A DNA stretch of 13,688 nt from an uncultured Ruminococcus sp. (GCA_900543105.1 UQQA01000064.1:1-13688); one strand, 5' to 3'. Shown: positions 5,472-13,489, counted from the first letter of the stretch. The notes: generated by a model not told the origin, from the sequence alone. Numbers and translations are program-made.

Positions 5472-7619
5472 ATGGCTTCGAGCTTTATGGGACTGTATGT
5501 GCAGAGAGAAGCGCTCAATTCTGCGCAGAAGGCTCTTGATATAACAGGAAACAACATCAGCAACGTTAAAACGGCAGGCTATTCCCGTCAGAGACTTGAC
5601 GTTTGCTCCATAGCGAACACGGGCTACAATCTTCTGTACAATACGGGCGTGAGCCTTGCAGGTCAGGGCGTTGACAACGTCGGCGTAGGTCAGTACAGAG
5701 ATGCTCTTATCGATGAAAAGGTAAGAAGCTATACAACCCTTGACAACAACTACAATATCAAAGACGTTGTTATGAAGGATGTCGAGACCGCTCTCGACAA
5801 CATTGAATCCAAAGAATACGGTTTCGCCGCTAACCTTGCTAACTTCAAGTCAGCTCTTCAGAGCTTTGCTACAGACGAGGCAAACAGAAAAGAGCTTGCG
5901 AACGTTACATTCCGTGCGGCTGAATCCGTTACACAGCAGATCCGCTATATGAACTCCCGTCTTGATGATATATCAAATCAGACGAAGAGCGATGCGAATA
6001 TCTCCGTTGACCGTGTGAACAGGATCTTCGAGAGCATGGCTAACCTCAACAAGCAGATCACAAACAGCTATGTTCAGATGAACTATATGGAGATGACCGC
6101 AAACAGCTATCAGGTCGATAACGACTACGGCCCTCTTGAACTCAAAGACCAGATGAACCTCCTCATCGATGAGCTTGCATCGTTCGGCGATGTTTCATTC
6201 AACGAGGAGAAAAACGGCTCGTTCACTATCACATTCGCAGGACAGGTCGCTGTACATAATGATGAATATGCGCAGATGACAATGACTATCGAAGACCCCG
6301 ATCCGCTTTATATGGGCTTCAAAATGACAAGCGCAGGAAAATATATCCCGAAAGACGATCGATATGACGGACTTATGAACGCTGACCTCTGGAAAAAGCT
6401 TGCCACAAACAAGGGTATGACTAACAGGGAGTATGTTCAGCAGACAAAGGAAACCGTTGATATCACGGGCAAGGATAAGCTTCAGGGCGGTGCGCTCCGC
6501 GGATATCTTGACGTTTACAACGGCGAGGGCGTTTTCAACAGCACCGATATGACGGCGTTCAACTCGCAGATAAAGAATTATCCCGATGAGATAAACAGCC
6601 TTTTAAAGGATATCAGCGCAAATATCGCGGCAGGCGATGCTGATAAGGTAAATGAAGCTGTTGAAAAGCTCAAAGAATATGGCGAAGTTGAGTATGATGC
6701 CGCAAACGGCACTGTAAAATTCAGCGGTGAAACGGTCGTTGATGCAAACGGCTATGCTCAGATAGCTATAAAAGATGAAAATACAACTCCGGGAAAGCTT
6801 GCTTTCGTTGTTTCGGGAACAAAGTCCGATGCTGACTGGACGGCTGTAGGCGATGCAGATGCCATTGCGGCAGATGTCAGAGCGAACGGAACCGATCTTT
6901 CGACCGATGCTGCCGATTATCCCGAGGGAAGCAAGCTCGGGGAGGCGCTCACGCAGATGAATGTGAATGTTCCTCTCCAGTCACAGTATGCAAATGATTT
7001 TCAGGGCATTGAATACTATCGTGATATGCTCAATGCATTTACGGCAACGCTCACAAAATCGTTCAACGATATCTACAAGGATTTCAAGGACGCAAACGGC
7101 GAGCCGCTCGAACTTTTCACATACACAAAGGACGATGGCAGCAAGAGCTTCCGCACAGCCGCAGCCGATATCAAGGTAACGGACACATGGAGAAAGCTCC
7201 CGAGCCTCCTTGCACAGCCCGAACAGTATGTTGACGGCAAGGAAGAGGATATGGACGAACTCAACAACGACTATATCCACAAGTGCCTTGCGATATTTGA
7301 GAATGTTTCGCTCGAATACGGCGATGATGAAACGGGTAAGAAAGACCCGCTCAAAATGACGCTCGAAAAGTTCGTTTCGCACATCTCCGACAACCTCGGA
7401 ACACAGATCGAGGGCAATGCCAAGATACTCAAAACAACGGACATCATGCTTGAATCCGTCAGCGATGCAAGAGATGAGGTAATGGGCGTTTCCGTCAACG
7501 AAGAGGGCATCAATATGCTCAACTATCAGAAATGGTACAACGCGATCGCAAGAATGGTAACAACTCTTGACGAAGCGCTTGACAAGTTGATAAATGATAT
7601 GGGCGTTGTTGGCAGATAA
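5472..7619 (+). CDS. flgK: Flagellar hook-associated protein 1, FlgK
   Basis: A 715-residue junction protein between hook and filament. The N-terminus has the rod/hook signature: SFMGLYVQREALNSAQKALD followed by TGNNISNVKTAGYSRQR. The C-terminus ends in the matching helix (EEGINMLNYQKWYNAIARMV then TTLDEALDKLINDMG). These terminal helices form the axial core; the middle faces outward. FlgK is usually about 450-650 residues, so this one carries extra central sequence, roughly residues 290-500, rich in A, D, G, T and N. The ATG at 5472 has a strong GGAGG site. It lies 12 bases after flgN and 16 before flgL. FlgN is its predicted chaperone. Confidence 0.95.
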   Translation: MASSFMGLYVQREALNSAQKALDITGNNISNVKTAGYSRQRLDVCSIANTGYNLLYNTGVSLAGQGVDNVGVGQYRDALIDEKVRSYTTLDNNYNIKDVVMKDVETALDNIESKEYGFAANLANFKSALQSFATDEANRKELANVTFRAAESVTQQIRYMNSRLDDISNQTKSDANISVDRVNRIFESMANLNKQITNSYVQMNYMEMTANSYQVDNDYGPLELKDQMNLLIDELASFGDVSFNEEKNGSFTITFAGQVAVHNDEYAQMTMTIEDPDPLYMGFKMTSAGKYIPKDDRYDGLMNADLWKKLATNKGMTNREYVQQTKETVDITGKDKLQGGALRGYLDVYNGEGVFNSTDMTAFNSQIKNYPDEINSLLKDISANIAAGDADKVNEAVEKLKEYGEVEYDAANGTVKFSGETVVDANGYAQIAIKDENTTPGKLAFVVSGTKSDADWTAVGDADAIAADVRANGTDLSTDAADYPEGSKLGEALTQMNVNVPLQSQYANDFQGIEYYRDMLNAFTATLTKSFNDIYKDFKDANGEPLELFTYTKDDGSKSFRTAAADIKVTDTWRKLPSLLAQPEQYVDGKEEDMDELNNDYIHKCLAIFENVSLEYGDDETGKKDPLKMTLEKFVSHISDNLGTQIEGNAKILKTTDIMLESVSDARDEVMGVSVNEEGINMLNYQKWYNAIARMVTTLDEALDKLINDMGVVGR

Positions 7620-7635
7620 CGGAGGTTGATATAAA

Positions 7636-9138
7636 ATGAGAATAACCCAGAACTTTTCAGACAGAAAATATCTTAAAAACAGCAGCAGGCTTCTTAGCGG
7701 ATATACAAAAAGTATGCTCAAGATCGAATCGCAGATGGACTATTTCAGAGCTTCCGACAATGCGATAAATGCGAGCAAGGCTATGACAGTCCGCAAGAAT
7801 CTTCAGGATCTTTCAATGTATGATTCCGACCTCAAGCTCACAAAGGGTCTTTACGAGGCTGCCGAGCAGAATCTTTACACAGTCGCAAACAAGGTCTATA
7901 TCGATGTATCCACAAAGCTTGATCAGGCGTGCAACGGCACTTACGATCAGACACAGCTTGACATCATCGCGCACGAGCTTGACCAGTATGCTGACAGTGC
8001 TATAAAAACCCTCAACACCGATTATGCGGAAAGAAGACTTTTCGGCGGCACGAACAACTCCTCGCCTGCATTCGGTGTAAAGAAAGAAGCTGACGGTATC
8101 ACAGATGCTCTTGACCCTGTAACGGGACACAAGATCGTTACATACAACGGCATCCCGATCGATGATATCAGTGCAGACGGCACTCATTATATGAACCGTA
8201 TCTCCAAGGACGATTATTACGCTGCTGTAAATGCGGGCAATAACGATACAGTTATGAGAATAGCTTATGATGAGGGCTATGACAAGGAGATCACCGAAAC
8301 GGAGTATAACGATATCGTCAACGGAACGGGTGCAAATGCCGCTGACCCCGATGCAGTAAGAAAAGAGTCGCACGATATCACAAAGGAAGTTTCCGCAGGC
8401 GAATACGACCCCAACGACCCTGCTTACAGCACAAAGGACGGAAAGTTCTACAAGACCGAAACGGTCACAAAATATTACGAAAAAGGTTTCCGCTATTATA
8501 CAAAAGAAGCCGCTACCGAGGCTGACTACAACGCTTCCAAGGGTGACGGCACTGTTATAAAGGACGGAAATAACTACTTTAAGATCTACACGGGCGAGGT
8601 AGGTGGCTGCAAGCCGATATATGTTGATATCGGTCTTGGCATAAAGTACAATGACAAGGGTGAGGTTCAGGAAGGAACGGCCGTTGATGTGAGCATGAAC
8701 GGTGCGAAGATAACGGGCACGGGTTCAACGACCGTTGATTCTGCCGTAAATTCAAGCTATAACAAGGATGATCCGTTCTCCAAGGCTACTTATGATATGC
8801 AGTTCAGCAACAACTTTGTTCAGCTTATATATGATGCGGCTGACGCACTCCGTTCGGGTGATGTTTCCCGTGCGAATGCGACGATAGATCTTCTTGACCG
8901 TGCCAATACGGGAGTTCTTACCGAGATCACAACGCTCGGCTCAAAGTATAAGAGCACGGAATTCTATCTTGACAAGGACGAAGAATACAAATCAAGCCTC
9001 CTTGAGCGTCAGAACGACGTTGAGGGCTGCGATATGAATGAGGAAATAACGAATATGAACGCTATGCAGGCTGCATACAACGCTATGCTCCAGCTCAGTG
9101 CCAATGTTCTTCCGAGAAGCATATTCGATTTCATCTGA
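7636..9138 (+). CDS. flgL: Flagellar hook-associated protein 3, FlgL
   Basis: A 500-residue flagellin-like junction protein. The N-terminal conserved region is MRITQNFSDRKYLKNSSRLL and following, with a long helix to about residue 135 ending in YAERRLFGGTNNSSPAF, a typical FlgL turn. The C-terminal helix includes EEITNMNAMQAAYNAMLQLS. Most FlgL proteins are near 300 residues; this one has an insertion of about 200 residues (roughly 155-370), rich in Y, D, K, T and G, with recurring KDG-x-Y/F pieces (KDGKFYK, KDGNNYFK). The ATG at 7636 has GGAGG 10 bases upstream. It follows flgK as usual. The insertion is probably a surface domain and has no recognisable enzyme motif. Confidence 0.93.
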   Translation: MRITQNFSDRKYLKNSSRLLSGYTKSMLKIESQMDYFRASDNAINASKAMTVRKNLQDLSMYDSDLKLTKGLYEAAEQNLYTVANKVYIDVSTKLDQACNGTYDQTQLDIIAHELDQYADSAIKTLNTDYAERRLFGGTNNSSPAFGVKKEADGITDALDPVTGHKIVTYNGIPIDDISADGTHYMNRISKDDYYAAVNAGNNDTVMRIAYDEGYDKEITETEYNDIVNGTGANAADPDAVRKESHDITKEVSAGEYDPNDPAYSTKDGKFYKTETVTKYYEKGFRYYTKEAATEADYNASKGDGTVIKDGNNYFKIYTGEVGGCKPIYVDIGLGIKYNDKGEVQEGTAVDVSMNGAKITGTGSTTVDSAVNSSYNKDDPFSKATYDMQFSNNFVQLIYDAADALRSGDVSRANATIDLLDRANTGVLTEITTLGSKYKSTEFYLDKDEEYKSSLLERQNDVEGCDMNEEITNMNAMQAAYNAMLQLSANVLPRSIFDFI

Positions 9139-9168
9139 TAAGATCTGACGGAAAGCAGGGGATAAATT

Positions 9169-9762
9169 ATGGATCAGCTTCTAAGTATCAAGCATATTCC
9201 TATTAAAATCGAAGTCAATGTGACCAATGCACAGCTCAAGCCGAGAGAGGCAGATCCGCTCGAGCCATCTGTAAAGATCTCAAGGGGTTCGGACGGAGTA
9301 AAGGTTGCGGCGCAGCCTTACAAGGTCGATATCTCGTCACCGAAGCTCGACAGCTATGTTCCGACGAACGTTCAGCCGAGCAAGCTTACGCTCACTTATG
9401 ATGCGGTTGCAAAAATGGGCGGCATGGACGGTACGGCTTCGGCTGCAAACACAACAGCCGTTTCACGCAGTTCCTCTCAGAGCATCGAAGCCATTCTCAG
9501 CAGGCTCCCGAAATCAAAGGAGAGCAGCATCAGCTACAATGACGGAACACTCAGCATCAATTACAGTATGATCGGCAGCGACAGCAGCTCCGATATCGGC
9601 TCGATATCCGATCTTAAAAACGGCTTTGAGTTTATTCCGGGCGATATCGAGTTCATAGTCAGCCAGATGCCTGACCTTGAAATAGAATATCTCGGCGATC
9701 CGCTCTATTTCCCGAGAAGCGCAGACCCGAACTATAAGGGTGAAGTTGACGTTATAGCCTAA
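9169..9762 (+). CDS. DUF6470 / YviE-like protein of the flagellar cluster
   Basis: A 197-residue protein between flgL and fliW, the exact slot of B. subtilis yviE (DUF6470). Visible features are an N-terminal I-P-I-K-I-E-V-N stretch followed by repeated Pro/Ser/Lys segments (KPREADPLEPSVKIS, PYKVDISSPKLDSY), a Ser/Thr-rich middle, and the end EIEYLGDPLYFPRSADPNY, which resembles my recollection of the family's C-terminus. There is no signal peptide, membrane segment or catalytic motif. Its function is unknown; the position suggests a role in flagellar assembly or the FliW/CsrA switch, which is inference. The ATG at 9169 has AGGGG 7-8 bases upstream. Confidence 0.72.
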   Translation: MDQLLSIKHIPIKIEVNVTNAQLKPREADPLEPSVKISRGSDGVKVAAQPYKVDISSPKLDSYVPTNVQPSKLTLTYDAVAKMGGMDGTASAANTTAVSRSSSQSIEAILSRLPKSKESSISYNDGTLSINYSMIGSDSSSDIGSISDLKNGFEFIPGDIEFIVSQMPDLEIEYLGDPLYFPRSADPNYKGEVDVIA

Positions 9763-9777
9763 AATGAGGATCTTTAT

Positions 9778-10209
9778 ATGATTATTAAAACAAGAGATTT
9801 CGGCGAAGAGGAAATTTCCGAGGGAGTTATCATAGATTTCCCGAACGGAGTTTACGCATTTGAAGAAAATAAGCGGTTCGTGCTGCTTTCGCCATGCGGA
9901 GAGGATAAATATCCGATGTGGCTGCAAGGCGTGGACAATCCGAATCTTTGCTTCATCGTTTTCGACCCGAGGGAGTTCGTTCCCGATTATTCGGTAGAGC
10001 TTGACAAGGAAACGAAAGAGCTTCTTAAAGCAGACGGAGCAGAGCTTGATCTTCTCTGTATGGCGGTCGTTCCCGATGAATATATCAACACGACGCTCAA
10101 CCTCAAAAGTCCGATCGTGATAAATTCCGAAACGAAAAAAGGCGTTCAGGTCATCGCTGCGGAAAATTATCCGCTGAAGTTCCCTGCTTTTAAAAAGGAG
10201 GGTGCTTAA
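9778..10209 (+). CDS. fliW: Flagellar assembly factor FliW
   Basis: A 143-residue protein of standard FliW length. Family features are IDFPNGVYAFEENKRFVLL, WLQGVDNPNLCFIVFDPREF, VPDYSVEL and, near the end, TLNLKSPIVINSETKKGVQV. In Bacillus and Campylobacter, FliW binds either flagellin or CsrA. When flagellin is scarce FliW releases it and captures CsrA, lifting translational repression of flagellin. The ATG at 9778 has GAGGA 7 bases upstream, and its stop codon directly abuts the csrA start. The fliW-csrA pair is the usual arrangement and implies tight co-expression. Confidence 0.95.
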   Translation: MIIKTRDFGEEEISEGVIIDFPNGVYAFEENKRFVLLSPCGEDKYPMWLQGVDNPNLCFIVFDPREFVPDYSVELDKETKELLKADGAELDLLCMAVVPDEYINTTLNLKSPIVINSETKKGVQVIAAENYPLKFPAFKKEGA

Positions 10210-10440
10210 ATGCTGGTCGTTTCGAGAAAAAAGGACGAGAGCATCATCATCGGCGACAATATCAAGGTCACGGTCGTTGAAATATCGAAAGACCGCATAA
10301 GGATAGGCGTTGACGCTCCCGAAAATGTCAAGATCGCACGAAGCGAGCTTTACGATACGGAAAAATTCAATATGCAGGCTGCGATAAATAAGCCTTCCAT
10401 CGACATTCTCGCAGCCTTGCTTGACAAAAACACTAAGTGA
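10210..10440 (+). CDS. csrA: Carbon storage regulator CsrA, translational repressor
   Basis: A 76-residue RNA-binding dimer protein. The start MLVVSRKKDESIIIGDNIKV and the segment GVDAPENVKIARSEL are canonical; R44 is kept, while A43 replaces the more usual histidine. The C-terminal extension (about 49-76) is the part that contacts FliW in Bacillus. CsrA binds ANGGA motifs over ribosome binding sites, classically in the flagellin mRNA in Gram-positive bacteria. The ATG starts directly after the fliW stop, and its GGAGG site lies inside the fliW coding end. fliD follows within 15 bases and carries two ANGGA motifs at its start. Confidence 0.96.
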   Translation: MLVVSRKKDESIIIGDNIKVTVVEISKDRIRIGVDAPENVKIARSELYDTEKFNMQAAINKPSIDILAALLDKNTK

Positions 10441-10454
10441 AAGGATGAATGGAT

Positions 10455-12332
10455 ATGGCAAGCAGCACATCTTCAACATCATCGACCTCCAGCTTATGGA
10501 GCAATAACAGAATGTCGGGTCTTATGTCGGGACTTGACACCGAAAGCCTTGTTAAATCAATGGCTGCAAACACAAAGAACAGACTTAACACGAAAAAGCA
10601 GAAGCTTCAGACCTTACAGTGGAAGCAGGAAGCTTATCGTTCAAGCATTTCCAAAATTTCCGATTTTCAGAAGAAGTTCCTTGACTGGGGCAGTGATACC
10701 TCAATAAAGGCAAACTCCGTTATGAACAAGTACAAGGCTGAATCCACGAATGACAAGCTTGCGGTTTCCGCAAACTCTTCGGCAACGCCTGCTACTTATT
10801 ACATCAGCGCATCAACAGCGGCTTCGGCTGCTCAGGTAAAGTCCGCAGGTTCGATATCGACCGACCGTATCAATCTTGATTTCAGCAAGAACGTTGACGG
10901 CAAGGAATACACCGTACAGATGACCTACAACGGCACAACGAGAGATGTGACATTTAAGGGAAGCACCGATGCAGACACCGCAAAGGCAAACTTCCTCGAA
11001 GCCGCAAACAATACTTTCAAGGATATCAAGACCGACGCTCAGGGCTTTGAGTTCAAGGACGGCACTTCGACCCTCGTTTTCAACAATGCAAATGACGGCA
11101 TAAGACATACATTCAGCATCAAGTACAACAGCGAAGCTGTAGGTCTTTCAAACACTGTCGGAAGCACGATGGGTACAACGACAAAGCTCGGCGAAGCGGC
11201 TTTCAATACCGCACTCAATGGTGATAAGTTTGAATTCTCCATAAACGGCGAAAAATTCACCTTTGAAAAGAGCAGCACTGTCGGCGATGTCATAAATGCC
11301 ATAAACAAGGCTGATATCGGCGTAAAAGCTTCGTTCAGCACAATGACGCAGAGCTTTAAGCTCGAATCGACCGAAACGGGTACGGCAGGAAAGCTGAACA
11401 TTGAACAGACCCGCGGAAATCTTCTCAACTCGCTGTTCAACAGCAGTGATGATTTCACCAAAAAGGACGCTTACGGCAAGAACGGTACTATTACTATCAG
11501 CACCGATGGTGAGAACTATACCACCTACACAAGTGCAAGCAACGAGTACAGCTTTGACGGCACGACTTTCAACATTGCCAAGCTCGGCAACTTCGATTCC
11601 TCCGTTGAGGGCGTTGACGAGATAACCGTAACTACAGAAAAAGACACTTCTTCTATAAAAGATACCGTTATAAAGTTCATCGACGCTTACAATCAGCTTC
11701 TCGATGATGTTTACGGCGAGATCCAGACTTCGCGTCCGAAGAAGAACGGTTCTTACTACGATCCTCTTACCGATGAGCAGGAAGAAGAAATGAAGTCGGA
11801 CGAGATCGAAAAGTGGAACAACGAAGCCAAGAAGGGTCTTCTCTATCAGGATAACTACCTTTCCACCTTCGTTTCGAGCATCAGAGGAGCAATGTCCTCC
11901 TCCAAGGTGGACGGCTTTACGCTCTATGACCTCGGCATAAGCCTTGCTACCGACTGGAAGAGCAACGGCAAGCTCGTTGTTGATGAGGATAAACTCGAAA
12001 ACGCTATCAACACCTACGGCGACAAGGTAACAAGCTTCTTCGTCGATTCCGACAAGGGACTTGCGGCAACGCTCAACAATGAGATCGACAGAGCTATCTC
12101 CACAAGAGATAAAAAGGTCGGCTATCTTTCGGGAATTGCAGGCATCGAGAACACAACGACCGAAAAAGACAATGCCCTCTATTCGCAGATCAACAATATG
12201 CAGACCCTTATCAATAACCTCCAGACAAGATATGAGAACGAAATGGAGCGTTACTGGAAGCAGTTCACAACGCTCGAAACATATATGAGCAATATGCAGA
12301 GCCAGTCCTCTATCTTCGGCTCGGATTTATAA
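10455..12332 (+). CDS. fliD: Flagellar filament cap protein FliD
   Basis: A 625-residue cap protein (HAP2). After a Ser/Thr-rich leader (ASSTSSTSSTSS), the conserved N-terminal region appears as MSGLMSGLDTESLVKSMAAN followed by a long heptad helix. The C-terminus ends with the paired helix region containing YENEMERYWKQFTTLETYMS and NMQSQSS. FliD sits at the filament tip and folds incoming flagellin. At 625 residues it is at the large end of the family (about 450-670). The ATG at 10455 is preferred because AAAGGA lies 9 bases upstream; the ATG at 10449, two codons earlier, is only 3 bases from that site. It lies 14 bases after csrA. Confidence 0.94.
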   Translation: MASSTSSTSSTSSLWSNNRMSGLMSGLDTESLVKSMAANTKNRLNTKKQKLQTLQWKQEAYRSSISKISDFQKKFLDWGSDTSIKANSVMNKYKAESTNDKLAVSANSSATPATYYISASTAASAAQVKSAGSISTDRINLDFSKNVDGKEYTVQMTYNGTTRDVTFKGSTDADTAKANFLEAANNTFKDIKTDAQGFEFKDGTSTLVFNNANDGIRHTFSIKYNSEAVGLSNTVGSTMGTTTKLGEAAFNTALNGDKFEFSINGEKFTFEKSSTVGDVINAINKADIGVKASFSTMTQSFKLESTETGTAGKLNIEQTRGNLLNSLFNSSDDFTKKDAYGKNGTITISTDGENYTTYTSASNEYSFDGTTFNIAKLGNFDSSVEGVDEITVTTEKDTSSIKDTVIKFIDAYNQLLDDVYGEIQTSRPKKNGSYYDPLTDEQEEEMKSDEIEKWNNEAKKGLLYQDNYLSTFVSSIRGAMSSSKVDGFTLYDLGISLATDWKSNGKLVVDEDKLENAINTYGDKVTSFFVDSDKGLAATLNNEIDRAISTRDKKVGYLSGIAGIENTTTEKDNALYSQINNMQTLINNLQTRYENEMERYWKQFTTLETYMSNMQSQSSIFGSDL

Positions 12333-12339
12333 TAATGCT

Positions 12340-12428
12340 AAACACCAATAAAACTATAGACAAAATCTGTGCAAAATCCATATATCAGAGCATTTGCCTG
12401 AATTTCGTATAGTTTTTGATCGGTGTTT
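12340..12428. repeat. Imperfect foldback sequence related to the end repeats
   Basis: AAACACC (12340-12346) pairs with GGTGTTT (12422-12428), and AAAACTATA (12350-12358) pairs with TATAGTTTT (12408-12416). Further AAAT/ATTT and GCAAA/TTTGC pairs continue towards the loop. The left arm contains CTATAGACAAAATC, shared exactly with the 49-bp repeats at the window ends; 30 bases align without gaps at 21 identities. The right arm, read in reverse, repeats CGATC...CTATA with similar spacing. I infer a compact member of the same family, or an RNA structure in the fliD-fliS spacer. Confidence 0.65.
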
Positions 12429-12446
12429 GGTATAAAAGCCAAACGG

Positions 12447-12477
12447 TGCGCTCCGTATAAGAGCGGAGCGCATTTTT
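12447..12477 (+). terminator. Strong intrinsic terminator between fliD and fliS
   Basis: TGCGCTCCG (12447-12455) and CGGAGCGCA (12464-12472) form a perfect GC-rich 9-bp stem with an 8-base loop, followed by TTTTT (12473-12477). It should end most transcripts from the flgM-fliD operon. It finishes only 24 bases before the fliS start, so fliS must be expressed by read-through or from an unseen promoter. Confidence 0.88.
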
Positions 12478-12501
12478 AAATAACTAATGGGCGGTGTTTT
12501 C

Positions 12502-12867
12502 ATGGTACCAAATCCATATCAGAAATACATGAACAATGTCGTTACGACAATGACCCCTGCACAGCTCCTCATTGCTCTTTATGACAAGGCTATAACCGAA
12601 CTGAAAAAAGCAATAATCTATATCGAGGACAAGGATATCCCCAAGGCTCATAATTCGATAACAAGGGTCGGAGATATCGTTGATGCGCTCGATGCAAGCT
12701 TAAAGGAAAACTATGAGATCACAGATAACCTTGTATCACTCTATCAGTATTTCCGTGAACAGATCATTCAGGCAAATATGAAAAAGGACAAGGAAATACT
12801 TGAAGGACTTATCCCGTTTTTCCAGGAACTACGTGATGCCTTTTTTGAGGCGAGCAAAAAGATCTGA
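12502..12867 (+). CDS. fliS: Flagellin export chaperone FliS
   Basis: A 121-residue helical protein. The family start NPYQKYMNNVVTTMTPAQLL (about residues 3-22) leads into LIALYDKAI, followed by later helices with LVSLYQYFREQIIQAN and the end LIPFFQELRDAF. FliS binds the C-terminus of flagellin in the cytoplasm, keeps it unpolymerised and passes it to the export gate. The ATG at 12502 was chosen to fit the family N-terminus. Its site, GGGCGGTG, is imperfect compared with the GGAGG of its neighbours and lies 5 bases upstream. An ATG at 12487 has no site. fliS follows a strong terminator, which suggests expression separate from fliD. Confidence 0.94.
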   Translation: MVPNPYQKYMNNVVTTMTPAQLLIALYDKAITELKKAIIYIEDKDIPKAHNSITRVGDIVDALDASLKENYEITDNLVSLYQYFREQIIQANMKKDKEILEGLIPFFQELRDAFFEASKKI

Positions 12868-12872
12868 TCCAA

Positions 12873-12977
12873 GAAAGCTGTATCTTAAATTTTCCGCAGG
12901 TAACAAATAAAGGAAACCTCTGAACCTATTTTACTCAAACGAAGTGAGGCTCGGCGTGGACTCGACGCACAGCTTTC
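12873..12977. repeat. Inverted repeat arms spanning the fliS to FliT-like gene spacer
   Basis: GAAAGCTGT (12873-12881) and ACAGCTTTC (12969-12977) are perfectly complementary and lie 87 bases apart. Between them are shorter complementary or repeated pieces: CTCA/TGAG around 12935-12950, and a near-direct repeat CTCGGCGT / CTCGACGC at about 12950-12970. No gene, promoter or T-run terminator is evident. It may be an RNA fold joining the two genes or the remains of a small element. Confidence 0.4.
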
Positions 12978-12998
12978 CTGCATTAAGGGGGCGTTCGC

Positions 12999-13472
12999 TT
13001 GAACAGAACCATTATCGAACTGATGGACGATAAGATCCACCAGCTTGAACATTACAATGAAATAACTTCCCGTATCATCACCGAGGACAGCATCGACGGC
13101 GTGGGCGATCTTATCGAAGAGCGCCAGCAGATACTCACCAATATGGACGGTATCTCGGTCGCAGTCAAGCAGTATGTCAGCGAGCAGTCTATCGAACGTA
13201 TGGATAAGATAAACGCTCTGCTCCGCTTCGAGCAGATAGACGATCTCAACGGCGATCTTATGCAGCTTCAGGATAAGATAAAGCGCGTTCAGGAGCTTCG
13301 CGAGGAGATAAAGAACAACGACAAAAAAGCATACGACCGCCTTGCAAAGAAGCGTGACGAGATAAAGCAGAAGCTTGATGAAGCCGCAAAGAGCAAGCAG
13401 GTCGCAGATTACTGTTCATCTTCCAACGCGGCAGATGTCAGCAAGGGAAGAAAGCTGAATATTTCCAATTAA
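12999..13472 (+). CDS. FliT/FlgN-like flagellar coiled-coil protein, putative FliD chaperone
   Basis: A 157-residue, charged, almost wholly helical protein. Residues 1-50 hold a pattern seen in FlgN/FliT-type chaperones: HYNEITSRIITEDSIDGVGD followed by LIEERQQIL. A long coiled coil runs from about 68 to 130 (MQLQDKIKRVQELREEIKNN, then KKRDEIKQKL). A short polar tail ends GRKLNISN. There are no membrane segments or signal peptide. The start is a TTG at 12999 with GGGGG 7 bases upstream. Position after fliD and fliS is where fliT is usually found; FliT escorts FliD to export. Sequence similarity is weak, so the call rests on context, size and helix pattern. A general coiled-coil protein remains possible. 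Confidence 0.6.
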   Translation: MNRTIIELMDDKIHQLEHYNEITSRIITEDSIDGVGDLIEERQQILTNMDGISVAVKQYVSEQSIERMDKINALLRFEQIDDLNGDLMQLQDKIKRVQELREEIKNNDKKAYDRLAKKRDEIKQKLDEAAKSKQVADYCSSSNAADVSKGRKLNISN

Positions 13473-13489
13473 AAAGCATAAAATTATAT

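Noticed and set aside
6981..7721. Minus-strand frame of 246 residues opposite flgK/flgL
   Set aside because: It is antisense to the conserved C-terminal region of FlgK and the start of FlgL, with no recognisable domain.
9514..10482. Long minus-strand frame (322 residues) opposite the DUF6470 gene, fliW and csrA
   Set aside because: It covers three well-identified plus-strand genes, has no family resemblance and no proper start signal. Its length comes from codon bias on the opposite strand.
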